Assembly (NCBI RefSeq): GCF_900128885.1
Contig: NZ_FQTU01000005.1
Span: 65,316-129,315 of the forward strand
Source of the DNA: Alkalibacter saccharofermentans DSM 14828
Lineage (GTDB): Bacteria; Bacillota; Clostridia; Eubacteriales; Alkalibacteraceae
Length of the DNA stretch: 64,000 nucleotides
Direction of reading: 5' to 3'
A program made the position numbers and the translations under genes. The number at the start of each line of letters is the position of its first letter. Within the stretch, counting starts at the first letter, position 1. Positions 53,853 to 62,389 of this stretch are shown one piece after another. The notes below the pieces were generated by a model. It ran no database searches. It saw only the letters and a list, made by a program, of their open reading frames with translations, and was not told the origin of the DNA.

Positions 53853-53912
53853 GTCCATAATATTATTCTACTAGCAACCTCTACCAAAATCAAGGACTTT
53901 TGCGCATAAGTT

Positions 53913-55742
53913 CTATTCTATTGCAACATATTCTTTTTGAATGTTTTTGACCACCAGGGTGGTGCCTTTGTAAAATCTGCCTTTTATATCTCCTTCGCCG
54001 TCTAGGACCTTGCAAAAGGTGGCGATTTCGCTTGGGGCGCCAACTACTCCTGCATTGATTTGTTTTCCCGCTATGATGGTCCCGCCTTTAACGACGCTGC
54101 TTGATTTCTCGCAGATTACTTTCCTTCCCGCCATAAGGTTAGACTGGTAACTTCCTTCTCCGGTTATTATTATGTCTCCACTGGAATTTACAGTAGCGCT
54201 TTTAGCGTACTTGACTCTAAGTATCTTAATGTCCTTCAGCTCTTCATCCATTAGGTTTTTATAGTCCTTCAACGTCTGATATATTTCTTTAAGCTCTGCA
54301 AATCCCAGCCGATGCAGCAGCTTCATTTCCAAGAATGCGTGCAGGATTGATTTTTTCAGTTCGTTTAATGTTTCAAGCTGAGAGATATTCATGGAGACTG
54401 CGCTTCTTTCCATTTCCTTTATCAATTCATCGAGATTATCCTTTCCTATGTTTATAATCTCAAGAATTTCTCTTTCATCCTTTACTTCGACCTGATGGAG
54501 GCCTTTGAATATCTTTTCGATTTCTATTGTCATTTCTTCCACGATATTGACTATCACGTGAAAAATACTGTTTTCATCTCCTGCCTGCAGCCTTCCTCCT
54601 ACGACCTTTCCCTCTACGTCGATGTTTTGCATGGCAAATATTTGGGAATGATGCACAGAACCCATAATCTTTACGTTTCCCGTAGCCCTTATCACCATGT
54701 TATCCTGGACATTTCCCTTTACTACTACATCCCCGTCAAAATCGATATCATCAGTATCCTTGTCCAGATCGCCGATTACTGTCAGCAGCGGCATCACGCC
54801 AATTTGACCGTTTTTGCCAAATGGCCTTCCGTCTACAAGGGAATACAGCTCATCTCCCCTTTTTTCTGCCCCTTTTCCAGGGATAAGTTCCTCATCTTCA
54901 ACAGGCAATACCTCTATGATCTCACCTAGGACGTTCATCCCTGGATATCCCATTATTGCAGGCATGATCTTTTTAGCCAAAAGATCTCCTTTTCTCACTA
55001 TCGGCTCAAGCCCTTGCAAAATCTCCTTATCTCTTAATTCTTCACAGTAATAAAATTCTGTCTTTCTGCCGGCAACGGGGCTTTTCCCCTTTGCCGCAAC
55101 GACCTTTACAGTCTCCTTTGCTTCACAGCCCTCTCTTACTGCAGCTTCGTCTATAAGCTCTCTTTTTATGCCATAATCTACCAATGTCGATATGCACTCT
55201 TTGAAAGAAACTTTTTTCGGTTCTACAAGGTCAAACCCCGGCTCAAGAACTGTTTTTCTTGATTTTGGAATATCCTTCAAATGAAAACGTTTGCCGTATT
55301 TTCGCTCAATGGTCAAATAAGCGCAAACTTTATCATTTGAAAATTCCACTTCTAAATGCTTTTCTGCCGGTATATCCTCAAATGCAAAGCTGACCTGATC
55401 CTGGGCGCTTAAAATCGTATTGACGGATGCCTTCTCACCGTTAAGGAACGTGTCCATCTGTGGACCTTTAATGAACACGGAGGGTTGTGAATCCTTGCCT
55501 GTAGCATCCGTTACCGCTAGCTTTCCATCAATGATTTCTACATGGCCGTCCCTGTTGTTCGGATCTTCTTTTATTTCGGATTTAACCTTTTCTATGTTGA
55601 ATTTGCCGCATTTTTTAACCAGGCCCACCATTTTTGTCGATGGACTTTCAAGTTCCTCAATCCTAAGCTCTTCCTCGCTGCATTTAAAGTGCTTTACAGC
55701 CCTCTCCATGGCTTCCCTGCTGCTCATCGTCTCAAAAATCAT
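53913..55742 (-). CDS. FapA/DUF342-family protein
   Basis: 609 residues. An N-terminal Jag-N-like region (MIFETMSSREAMERAVKHF), the DUF342 beta-helix-like repeats (about residues 230-400, GDVVVKGNVQDNMVIRATGN), a coiled coil (about 400-490) and further repeats (SGDIIITGEGSYQSN). DUF342 proteins are annotated as flagellar assembly protein A but are widespread in non-flagellates and may polymerise. ATG 55742 is chosen since GGAGGG lies 7 nt upstream. Expressed behind a c-di-GMP-I riboswitch. Confidence 0.88.
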   Translation of the reverse strand: MIFETMSSREAMERAVKHFKCSEEELRIEELESPSTKMVGLVKKCGKFNIEKVKSEIKEDPNNRDGHVEIIDGKLAVTDATGKDSQPSVFIKGPQMDTFLNGEKASVNTILSAQDQVSFAFEDIPAEKHLEVEFSNDKVCAYLTIERKYGKRFHLKDIPKSRKTVLEPGFDLVEPKKVSFKECISTLVDYGIKRELIDEAAVREGCEAKETVKVVAAKGKSPVAGRKTEFYYCEELRDKEILQGLEPIVRKGDLLAKKIMPAIMGYPGMNVLGEIIEVLPVEDEELIPGKGAEKRGDELYSLVDGRPFGKNGQIGVMPLLTVIGDLDKDTDDIDFDGDVVVKGNVQDNMVIRATGNVKIMGSVHHSQIFAMQNIDVEGKVVGGRLQAGDENSIFHVIVNIVEEMTIEIEKIFKGLHQVEVKDEREILEIINIGKDNLDELIKEMERSAVSMNISQLETLNELKKSILHAFLEMKLLHRLGFAELKEIYQTLKDYKNLMDEELKDIKILRVKYAKSATVNSSGDIIITGEGSYQSNLMAGRKVICEKSSSVVKGGTIIAGKQINAGVVGAPSEIATFCKVLDGEGDIKGRFYKGTTLVVKNIQKEYVAIE

Positions 55743-55807
55743 ATGCAATCCCTCCACAAAAAGGTCAACCCAAAGGCTGCCTTATAAAATTTTAGTTTAC
55801 AGACTAT

Positions 55808-55879
55808 ATTCCGGCAACCCGACCATCCTATCCTTCGGCGTAAACTCGTAGCTTTGCGTCACCGCCCTTCGACGGTTTT
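55808..55879 (-). promoter_or_regulatory. cyclic di-GMP-I (GEMM) riboswitch
   Basis: Minus-strand hairpin ACCGTC-GAAG-GGCGGT is followed directly by the signature GACGCAAAGCTACGAG, then GGATGGTCGGGTTGCCGG. These match the P1b tetraloop, GACGCAAAGC core and GGGTTGCCG 3' strand of class I c-di-GMP aptamers. AGTTTAC in the aptamer (55846-55840) can pair with GTAAACT downstream (55800-55794), a possible switching arm. No strong terminator, so translational control is likely. It leads into the DUF342 gene. Confidence 0.9.
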
Positions 55880-55936
55880 ATTTTTTTTTATATTTTATAA
55901 AATATTATCATAATGCAATTTAAGTGTCAAAAATAT

Positions 55937-56167
55937 TCATTCTTTGACTATGTCATCGTCCACCTTCCTTAATTCGACGCTTTTTATCTCGTTTATGAAC
56001 TCCTCATGATAAACCTTGTGTGAAAACAGCTTCTTGTAACCTGCTTCTTTCGCGCAAGCCTCTTCCGTCTCAAAATGAAATATCGTATAAGCCTTTAACT
56101 CTTCTAATTGATCAAAGAAAATCCCTCCTCTTATCTGTGCTCTTATTGTCTTTATCGGATCATTCCT
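55937..56167 (-). pseudogene. small ORF with no usable start codon (possible remnant)
   Basis: 76 coding-like codons open after a TAG (56170-56168), reading NDPIKTIRAQIRGG... and ending KVDDDIVKE. No ATG, GTG or TTG is in frame. The only near ATG (56162-56160) is out of frame and hits TAA after three codons. Composition is protein-like (ACAKEAGYKKLFSHKVYHEE), so either a frameshifted gene or a non-canonical start. It lies 3 nt after the GGDEF-EAL gene. No family recognised. Confidence 0.5.
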
Positions 56168-56170
56168 CTA

Positions 56171-58201
56171 TCATTTAACACGCCATGAAAAATATTTATC
56201 GTTTTTCTCACTCAATGACACCAATTCTTCCATTATGCTCATGAACTCTCCGCTGGGCATGGGTCTTCCGAAAAGATACCCCTGTGCTATGTCGCAATTG
56301 TAATTTTTGATAAGCTCAAACTGGTCTTTAGTCTCCACTCCCTCTGCCACGACAATGAGTCCAAGCTTGTGGCAAAGCTTGACTACCGACTCAAAAATGA
56401 TTTCAGTTTCCTTATCCTCGCAGATCTGCATAATAAACGTGCGGTCTACCTTTACGATATCGATAGGAAGCTTAAGCAGATGCGTAAGGGATGAATATCC
56501 AGTTCCGAAATCATCCAATGCTATCATAAAGCCCAGGGATTTGAGCTTGTTAAGGGTATCGATTGCGTGACCCAGATCTTTGATTACTGCAGTTTCTGTT
56601 ATCTCTATTACTACGTCCCATGTTTGAAGCTCGTATTTATTGACGAGATACTGAAGAAAGTTCACCGTATCAGGTTCCGCCAAGCTGATTCCTGACATGT
56701 TCACGCTCATCTGAATATTTTCATAACCGACCTTTTTCAGATGTTTTTTCTGTTTACAGGCCGTCTCAAATACCCACCTCTCGATGCTCTTTATATATCC
56801 GGTTTCTTCTGCAAAAGGTATGAATTCTACCGGTGAGACAAACCCCTTTGAGGGATGCTTCCACCTTATAAGGGCTTCCGCCCCGATTATCCCGCAGCTT
56901 TTAACATCTATCTTGGGCTGATAATAAAGCTCAAACTCTTCACTTTTAATGGCCTTTCGGATCTCCCGGCCTAGCTCCATGAACCTAAGAGTCTTATCCC
57001 CCATCATTTTTTCATATGAAACGTATCTGTTCTTTCCGGATTCCTTGCACCAGGTCAGAGCGATGTCGGCTTTTCTTAAAAGAGTCGCATAATCCTTGCC
57101 GTCCGTATCATAATCCGCTCCCCCCATGCTCACGGTTACAAAGTATTCCTGCCCCATGTAAATCCACGGTTTTCTGACATTCATAAAGACATTTTCAGTC
57201 AGGGACAACAGCTCCTCCTTTTCATTGTACAAAACTAGGCATACAAAGCTGTCTCCGCTTATCCTCGCATACAGACCTGTTTGGCTGATGTAGCTTTTGA
57301 TTATTTTACCGATGTGTCGGATCAGCTCGTCCCCGGCCTGATGGCCTAGAGTGTCATTTATGTGCTTTATATCGTCAATATCAAGTATTATAAGCACAGC
57401 CTTCTTTTCTGTATTTTCAATTTCTTTAGCAACAAGCTCTACCTTTTCTTTGAAAAGCGTTATATTGGACATCCCCGTCAAGTGGTCATAATAAGCGAGC
57501 TTGTGAAGCCTCTTTTCCATTTCCTTTCTATCTGTGGTATCAAGTCCAATGGCTATTATGCCTGCCGCATTTCCATATTCATCATGGTATATTTCGTTGT
57601 TCCAAAGCACCTCTGCCACTTCTCCGTTTTTCTTTTTGATGGGGGCTTCGTTATTTTTTACTTTGAAATTATTTTTAATCTTAGAAATTATCTTTCTGCT
57701 GTTTTCTTCGTTCCCTTGGGTACTTATCAGCTCCACCACATCTTTTCCTATGGCTTCTTCCCTGGTATATCCCGTTACCAGTTGAGACCTTGGATTAAAT
57801 TCCACTATTTTGTTGTCCATGTCAAATGCAACTATCATCACAGGCGCCTCGTGGATTATGGTTCTCAAATAATCGTTGTCGGTCTTAAGCTTCTGCTGAA
57901 GGTATAAGCTGAATACATTTCTTTCTTCAAGGAGCTTATATCCTTTTTCAATCTCTGCAGCCATCTCGTTATAACGTTTTAGATGCCTATAGGAAACTGC
58001 GACAAAGAAGAAAACCCCCAGCATCAGAATCCCCCAACCGGTTTGAATGGCATATCTGCCTTCAAATTTTATACTCGAAAAAGCAGTGATCACAAAACCT
58101 GCAAGAAAATAAAGGCCGACAACTTTACCGGCCTTTATCCAAGGAATTTTATAGTGACTGTTATTTTTTACAACTTGAGTATCCTCGTTTGTTTGATTCA
58201 A
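56171..58201 (-). CDS. membrane PAS-degenerate GGDEF-EAL phosphodiesterase
   Basis: 676 residues: two N-terminal membrane helices, a coiled coil, PAS (about residues 110-225, TIIHEAPVMIVAFDMDNKIV), GGDEF with degenerate SGDSF, and a complete EAL domain (EALIRWKHP, EITETAV, DDFGTGYSSL, AEGVETKDQ). The lost GGDEF motif points to a pure phosphodiesterase with a regulatory GTP-binding half. It is upstream of the start-less ORF and the c-di-GMP riboswitch on the same strand. Confidence 0.92.
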   Translation of the reverse strand: MNQTNEDTQVVKNNSHYKIPWIKAGKVVGLYFLAGFVITAFSSIKFEGRYAIQTGWGILMLGVFFFVAVSYRHLKRYNEMAAEIEKGYKLLEERNVFSLYLQQKLKTDNDYLRTIIHEAPVMIVAFDMDNKIVEFNPRSQLVTGYTREEAIGKDVVELISTQGNEENSRKIISKIKNNFKVKNNEAPIKKKNGEVAEVLWNNEIYHDEYGNAAGIIAIGLDTTDRKEMEKRLHKLAYYDHLTGMSNITLFKEKVELVAKEIENTEKKAVLIILDIDDIKHINDTLGHQAGDELIRHIGKIIKSYISQTGLYARISGDSFVCLVLYNEKEELLSLTENVFMNVRKPWIYMGQEYFVTVSMGGADYDTDGKDYATLLRKADIALTWCKESGKNRYVSYEKMMGDKTLRFMELGREIRKAIKSEEFELYYQPKIDVKSCGIIGAEALIRWKHPSKGFVSPVEFIPFAEETGYIKSIERWVFETACKQKKHLKKVGYENIQMSVNMSGISLAEPDTVNFLQYLVNKYELQTWDVVIEITETAVIKDLGHAIDTLNKLKSLGFMIALDDFGTGYSSLTHLLKLPIDIVKVDRTFIMQICEDKETEIIFESVVKLCHKLGLIVVAEGVETKDQFELIKNYNCDIAQGYLFGRPMPSGEFMSIMEELVSLSEKNDKYFSWRVK

Positions 58202-58226
58202 TTAAACCCACCTTTCCGGAATCATC

Positions 58227-58565
58227 TTATTTAAAAATATCTATCAACTTGCTGAGCATTTCTGCCGATTCAGTACGGAATTGGTCACTGAAGTCACGCT
58301 ATCCAAAGCTCCGCTCATATCTTCAACTCCCGCACCTATCTATTGGGTTTTTAAAGATGTAGCGTTCATGTTCGATGCTATTGACTGGACTGCGCTTGAT
58401 ATCTCTTCATTAGAGGCGCTTAACTGATGGGCCATCGATCAATGCCCTAGGACAAGTCATTGCATCATTTTCGTATTGGACTCCTTTTTCTACCAGCAAA
58501 TCATAAACCGTTTCTACCCGTTCGTCAATGAATTCCAGAATGTTTCGTGTATTTTCCGATAACAT
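58227..58565 (-). pseudogene. decayed methyl-accepting chemotaxis protein, C-terminal fragments
   Basis: Minus-strand pieces in different frames: MLSENTRNILEFIDERVETV (from 58565), then AHQLSASNEEISSAVQSIAS with NMNATSLKTQ and an in-frame stop, then GAGVEDMSGALDSVTSVTNS, then a shift to QFRTESAEMLSKLIDIFK and TAA at 58229-58227. The heptad Ala/Ser/Glu pattern is that of MCP signalling helices. At least two frameshifts and one stop show that it is dead. Confidence 0.82.
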
Positions 58566-58578
58566 ATTCTATATTTTT

Positions 58579-58764
58579 TTATAAATCAAGGTATTTTTTA
58601 ATTTCATTGATATATTTTTCCCCGGATCTTTCTCCGTAGAGTATCATGCTCAAATAAACTGGAGAGAAACCCAATTCCTCCGAAAGCTTCTTTTGCGTAA
58701 TATTCAAATCGGTCAGCTTATTCTTTACCTCGATTCCAAATGTGGTTAATTTTCTTTTTTTCAT
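58579..58764 (-). CDS. small XRE-like helix-turn-helix protein
   Basis: 61 residues: LTDLNITQKKLSEELGFSPVYLSMILYG is a Cro/C1-type helix-turn-helix. The start is ATG 58764, 6 nt after GGGGG; a GTG 60 nt upstream lacks a ribosome site. Orphan regulator between the MCP remnant and the opuA region, possibly of phage or mobile origin. Confidence 0.72.
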   Translation of the reverse strand: MKKRKLTTFGIEVKNKLTDLNITQKKLSEELGFSPVYLSMILYGERSGEKYINEIKKYLDL

Positions 58765-59327
58765 GCCCATCCCCCAGTATTGAAACGATTTTTGTTTTGG
58801 TTTCGAAAAAACTTTGAAAAACACATTATAATTTTATCTTTCCTATAATAAGTTGTCAACATATGCCCTCATCATGCCACTAAATCTATGAATAAACAGC
58901 TTGCACCGACTAATTTTAGTATTTATTTTTTTATAAATATCATCAGCCATTAATCTTTTTTGCATATTTTTCTTATATGCATTTTAATGCATATAAGAGC
59001 ATAGGCACTGATATCGCCACACATCTCTTAAACCGCCTGTTCCCAGTAAATCGAAACCATATTTCCATTCTTCCTTCCAGTGCATATAAAAAATACGCTT
59101 TGCATTTTTATGCATTTTTTTAGTATTATTCTTACATAAACGCCTCTCCATAATTTAACATTTTTATGGCTTGAATTGTCGCAACCCTTGATATGCAAAG
59201 CTTTCAAATTTGACACTACTTAATATACTGTGATACCATTATTAATCGGGAGCGTATTTTTAAGCTTCCTTCATACAATAAAACTTTTACTTCGGGCGTC
59301 GTCCTGCAGTAGAAAGGAGTGAGATAG
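58765..59327. other. AT-rich gene-free region with repeated TGCAT boxes upstream of opuA
   Basis: 560 nt without a supported gene. TGCAT/ATGCA occurs at 58961, 58977, 58987, 59081, 59101, 59110 and 59193. One pair forms a near-perfect palindrome CTTATATGCATT-TT-AATGCATATAAG (58972-58997). Possible regulatory region of the betaine operon, or remnant sequence. Confidence 0.5.
59210..59239 (+). promoter_or_regulatory. probable opuA promoter
   Basis: TTGACA (59210-59215), 18-bp spacer, TACCAT (59234-59239). TCAAATTTGA (59204-59213), a 10-bp palindrome, overlaps the -35. The leader to the ATG is about 80 nt. Confidence 0.55.
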
Positions 59328-60527
59328 ATGGCAAAAAAAATCAGTTTCCAGCACGTGGTCAAGATTTTCGGAAACAACCCTAAAACAGCTCTTGAGATGC
59401 TTAAGCAGGGAAAAAATAAAGACGAAATATTAGAAAAGACAAAACACGTAGTGGGTATAAACGATGCGTCCTTCGAAGTCAATGAAGGTGAAATCTTCGT
59501 AGTTATGGGACTTTCAGGAAGCGGCAAGTCCACCCTCATTAGATGCATAAACAGGCTTATAGATGTAACCTCAGGCAGCATCCTCATAGACGGGGAGGAC
59601 ATAACAAAAATGAACAAGGATGAGCTTACGATGCTCAGAAGAAAGAAAATGGGCATGGTTTTTCAAAAATTTGCCCTTCTTCCAAACAGAACGATTCAAG
59701 AAAATGTACAATACGGGCTTGAAATACAAGGGGTGGATATAGAAGCCCAAGTTAAAAAAGCCAGAGAATCTTTAGACCTGGTAGGTCTTAAAGGATGGTA
59801 CGACAGCTATCCTCACGAGCTTAGCGGAGGAATGCAGCAGCGGGTAGGCCTGGCTAGAGCCTTGGCTGTTGATCCCGACATCCTTCTTATGGATGAGGCC
59901 TTTAGTGCACTGGACCCTCTTATAAGAAAAGAGATGCAAGACGAGCTTTTGGATTTACAAAACAAAATGAACAAGACGATTGTTTTCATAACCCACGACC
60001 TTGACGAGGCTTTAAAAATCGGGGACAGAATAGCCCTCATGAAGGACGGAGCCATCGTTCAGGTAGGAACACCGGAAGATATCCTAAACAACCCTAACAA
60101 CGAATACGTTGCCCGCTTCGTGGAGGATGTGGATGTTAGCAAAGTCCTTACGGCAGAAGACATCATGATAAAGCCCATAACGATAGACTATAAAAAAGAC
60201 GGGTGCAGGGTTGGTCTTAGAAAAATGGAAAAAGAAAGTGTTTCCAACCTGTTCGTTGTGGACAGAAGCCGCAAGCTTATTGGCTACGTGGTAGCCGATG
60301 ACTTGTCCGAGCTTGTAAAAAAAGGCGAGTCAAGCATCGAATCGGCTATACACAAAAACATCCCAACGGTTTCGCCCGATACCAAGCTTACCAACATATT
60401 TCATTTAATAGCAGAATCCAGAGTCCCTGTAGCAGTCATCGATGAGGAAAACACTCTTAAAGGGATCATAATAAGAGGTTCTGTTATAAGCGGACTTGTA
60501 AGAGGAGGTGGAGAAGATGCCAGCTAA
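59328..60527 (+). CDS. opuAA: glycine betaine ABC transporter ATP-binding subunit (OpuAA/ProV)
   Basis: 399 residues. Walker A GLSGSGKST, signature LSGGMQQRVGLARA, Walker B DILLMDEAFSALDP, and two C-terminal CBS domains (about residues 280-395) that sense ionic strength in OpuA. ATG with AAAGGAG. First gene of a three-gene osmoprotectant uptake operon. It overlaps the permease gene. Confidence 0.95.
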   Translation: MAKKISFQHVVKIFGNNPKTALEMLKQGKNKDEILEKTKHVVGINDASFEVNEGEIFVVMGLSGSGKSTLIRCINRLIDVTSGSILIDGEDITKMNKDELTMLRRKKMGMVFQKFALLPNRTIQENVQYGLEIQGVDIEAQVKKARESLDLVGLKGWYDSYPHELSGGMQQRVGLARALAVDPDILLMDEAFSALDPLIRKEMQDELLDLQNKMNKTIVFITHDLDEALKIGDRIALMKDGAIVQVGTPEDILNNPNNEYVARFVEDVDVSKVLTAEDIMIKPITIDYKKDGCRVGLRKMEKESVSNLFVVDRSRKLIGYVVADDLSELVKKGESSIESAIHKNIPTVSPDTKLTNIFHLIAESRVPVAVIDEENTLKGIIIRGSVISGLVRGGGEDAS

Positions 60528-61335
60528 GATACCCTTAGGAGATGTAATTGAAATTTTCATCAACTTCCTGACGGATAATTTTCGCTTTGTATTCAGAGGC
60601 ATATCCTCTGGCCTGGGAGCATTTTTAAACGGCCTTGAGGGACTGCTTCTATTCATACCGGCTTTGATCTTTATAATCGCAATAAGCGCACTGGCCTTTA
60701 AGCTCGCCGGCAAATCCGTAGCATTGTTTTCACTGATCGGCCTGTATTTGATATACAATATGGAGCTTTGGGAAGCGGCCATGTCAACCTTGTCAATGGT
60801 TTTGACAGCCACATTTGTTTCCATAATATTTGGCGTGCCTATTGGCATACTTTCAGCCAAGAAGCAAAAAATAAGGCGGCTTGTGATGCCAATCTTGGAC
60901 CTTATGCAGACAATGCCGGCATTTGTTTACTTGATACCCGCCATATCCTTTTTCGGCATGGGCAAGGTTCCGGGGCTTTTTGCAACGGTCATATTCGCGA
61001 TCCCCCCATCCATCAGGCTTACCACCCTGGGAATCCAGCAGGTTCCTGAAGATCTTGTTGAAGCCGCGGATGCATTCGGATCCACATCCATGCAGAAGCT
61101 TACAAAGGTTCAGATCCCTTTGGCCATGAAGACTATAATGGCAGGAATCAACCAGACCATAATGCTCTCCTTGTCCATGGTAGTCATATCGGCTATGATC
61201 GGCGCCGGAGGCCTTGGTCGAGAGGTATGGCTTGGGATACAAAGACTATGGATAGGCACCGCTTTTGAAGGCGGACTGGCAGTGGTTATACTTGCCATGG
61301 TTCTTGATAAGCTTACTCAAAGCGTATCAAAGTAA
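60517..61335 (+). CDS. opuAB: glycine betaine ABC transporter permease (OpuAB/ProW)
   Basis: 272 residues, about 6-7 membrane helices. The EAA loop is EAADAFGSTSMQKLTKVQIP. ATG 60517 is taken since AGGAGG lies 8 nt upstream; an in-frame GTG three codons earlier is less well placed. Overlaps the ATPase gene by 11 nt. Confidence 0.93.
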   Translation: MPAKIPLGDVIEIFINFLTDNFRFVFRGISSGLGAFLNGLEGLLLFIPALIFIIAISALAFKLAGKSVALFSLIGLYLIYNMELWEAAMSTLSMVLTATFVSIIFGVPIGILSAKKQKIRRLVMPILDLMQTMPAFVYLIPAISFFGMGKVPGLFATVIFAIPPSIRLTTLGIQQVPEDLVEAADAFGSTSMQKLTKVQIPLAMKTIMAGINQTIMLSLSMVVISAMIGAGGLGREVWLGIQRLWIGTAFEGGLAVVILAMVLDKLTQSVSK

Positions 61336-61449
61336 GATGTTCGCTTAACCATGATTCCGTGCAGCAGTCATTTTCTGTACGGCAAAGCCGGACAACAAAC
61401 AGTCACTTCGATGACTAAACGGTGCCATAGGCACTTACAATTTACAGCT

Positions 61450-61473
61450 TATATCAGCCTTTTGGCTTATATA
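61450..61473 (+). other. stem-loop between opuAB and opuAC
   Basis: TATATCAGCC-TTTT-GGCTTATATA forms a 10-bp stem with one mismatch, 26 nt before the opuAC ATG, in a 160-nt gap. No long T-run follows; it may stabilise or partly attenuate the message for differential expression of the binding protein. Confidence 0.55.
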
Positions 61474-61498
61474 TAAAAAATGAAAAGGGAGAGATTTT

Positions 61499-62344
61499 AT
61501 GATTAAAAGAAGCATTGTAGTATTTTTGCTGATAGCATTATCGGTATTCACAATGGCTTGTGGAACAGGCTCAGAGGATTCAACGACAGTTGAACTCGGA
61601 TACGTAGCTTGGGACTCTGAAATAGCGAGCACGAATGTTTTAAAGACCGTGCTTGAAGATGAAGGTTTTGATGTTAACATCACCGATGTCAGCGCATCTT
61701 TGATGTATCAAGGAGTTGCCCAAGGTGACTTCGACGGGATGGTAGCCGCCTGGCTTCCAACCACTCAGGCTGATTACATGGTCCAATACGGAGACGACCT
61801 AATTGACCTTGGTCCAAACCTGACCGGAACATTGATCGGACTGGTAGTGCCTGCTGACGCTCCTGTAAACAGCATAGAAGATCTTGTCGAGACTAATTAT
61901 GCTGACGGAATCATCACAGGAATCGAGCCTGGCGCCGGATTGATGCAGGCAACCTTAACCGTAATCGACTCTTACGGACTTGACTATGAGTTGGTTGAAG
62001 GAAGCGACGCTTCAATGACAGCTACTCTTGCCGATGCAATTGACAACGACGAAGAAGTGATAGTTACAGGATGGACTCCTCACTGGAAGTTTGCAAGATG
62101 GGACCTTAAATACCTTGAAGATCCTCAAGGCATCTTCGGTGGAGAGGAACAAATCCATACTCTAGTCAGAGAAGGATTTGAAGCCGACAATCCTGAAGCA
62201 TTTAAGATAATATCAAACTTTGAGTGGACTCCGGATGACATGGCAGAGGTTATGGTCATGATTGCCGACGGCACACGTGCAGAAGACGCTGCAAGAGCTT
62301 GGGTTGATGCAAACCCTGACAAAGTAGCTGCTTGGACTGAATAA
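61499..62344 (+). CDS. opuAC: glycine betaine-binding lipoprotein (OpuAC/ProX)
   Basis: 281 residues. Signal peptide with lipobox FTMAC at Cys20, then a type II binding-protein fold. Trp residues in GYVAWDSE, AAWLPTT and GWTPHWKFARW suit the aromatic cage for quaternary amines. The start ATG is preceded by GGGAGAG. Last gene of the operon. Confidence 0.93.
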   Translation: MIKRSIVVFLLIALSVFTMACGTGSEDSTTVELGYVAWDSEIASTNVLKTVLEDEGFDVNITDVSASLMYQGVAQGDFDGMVAAWLPTTQADYMVQYGDDLIDLGPNLTGTLIGLVVPADAPVNSIEDLVETNYADGIITGIEPGAGLMQATLTVIDSYGLDYELVEGSDASMTATLADAIDNDEEVIVTGWTPHWKFARWDLKYLEDPQGIFGGEEQIHTLVREGFEADNPEAFKIISNFEWTPDDMAEVMVMIADGTRAEDAARAWVDANPDKVAAWTE

Positions 62345-62352
62345 GTCGTAGC

Positions 62353-62385
62353 AAAAGCACCGATTTTTAAAAATCGGTGCTTTTT
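62353..62385. terminator. bidirectional terminator between opuAC and mgtE
   Basis: A perfect 16-bp inverted repeat (AAAAGCACCGATTTTT and its complement) with T-runs, between the convergent stops. Confidence 0.9.
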
Positions 62386-62389
62386 CATG

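Noticed and set aside
58960..59216. 62-codon minus-strand open frame upstream of opuA
   Set aside because: It would start at GTG without a ribosome site, and its composition is typical of AT-rich non-coding DNA.
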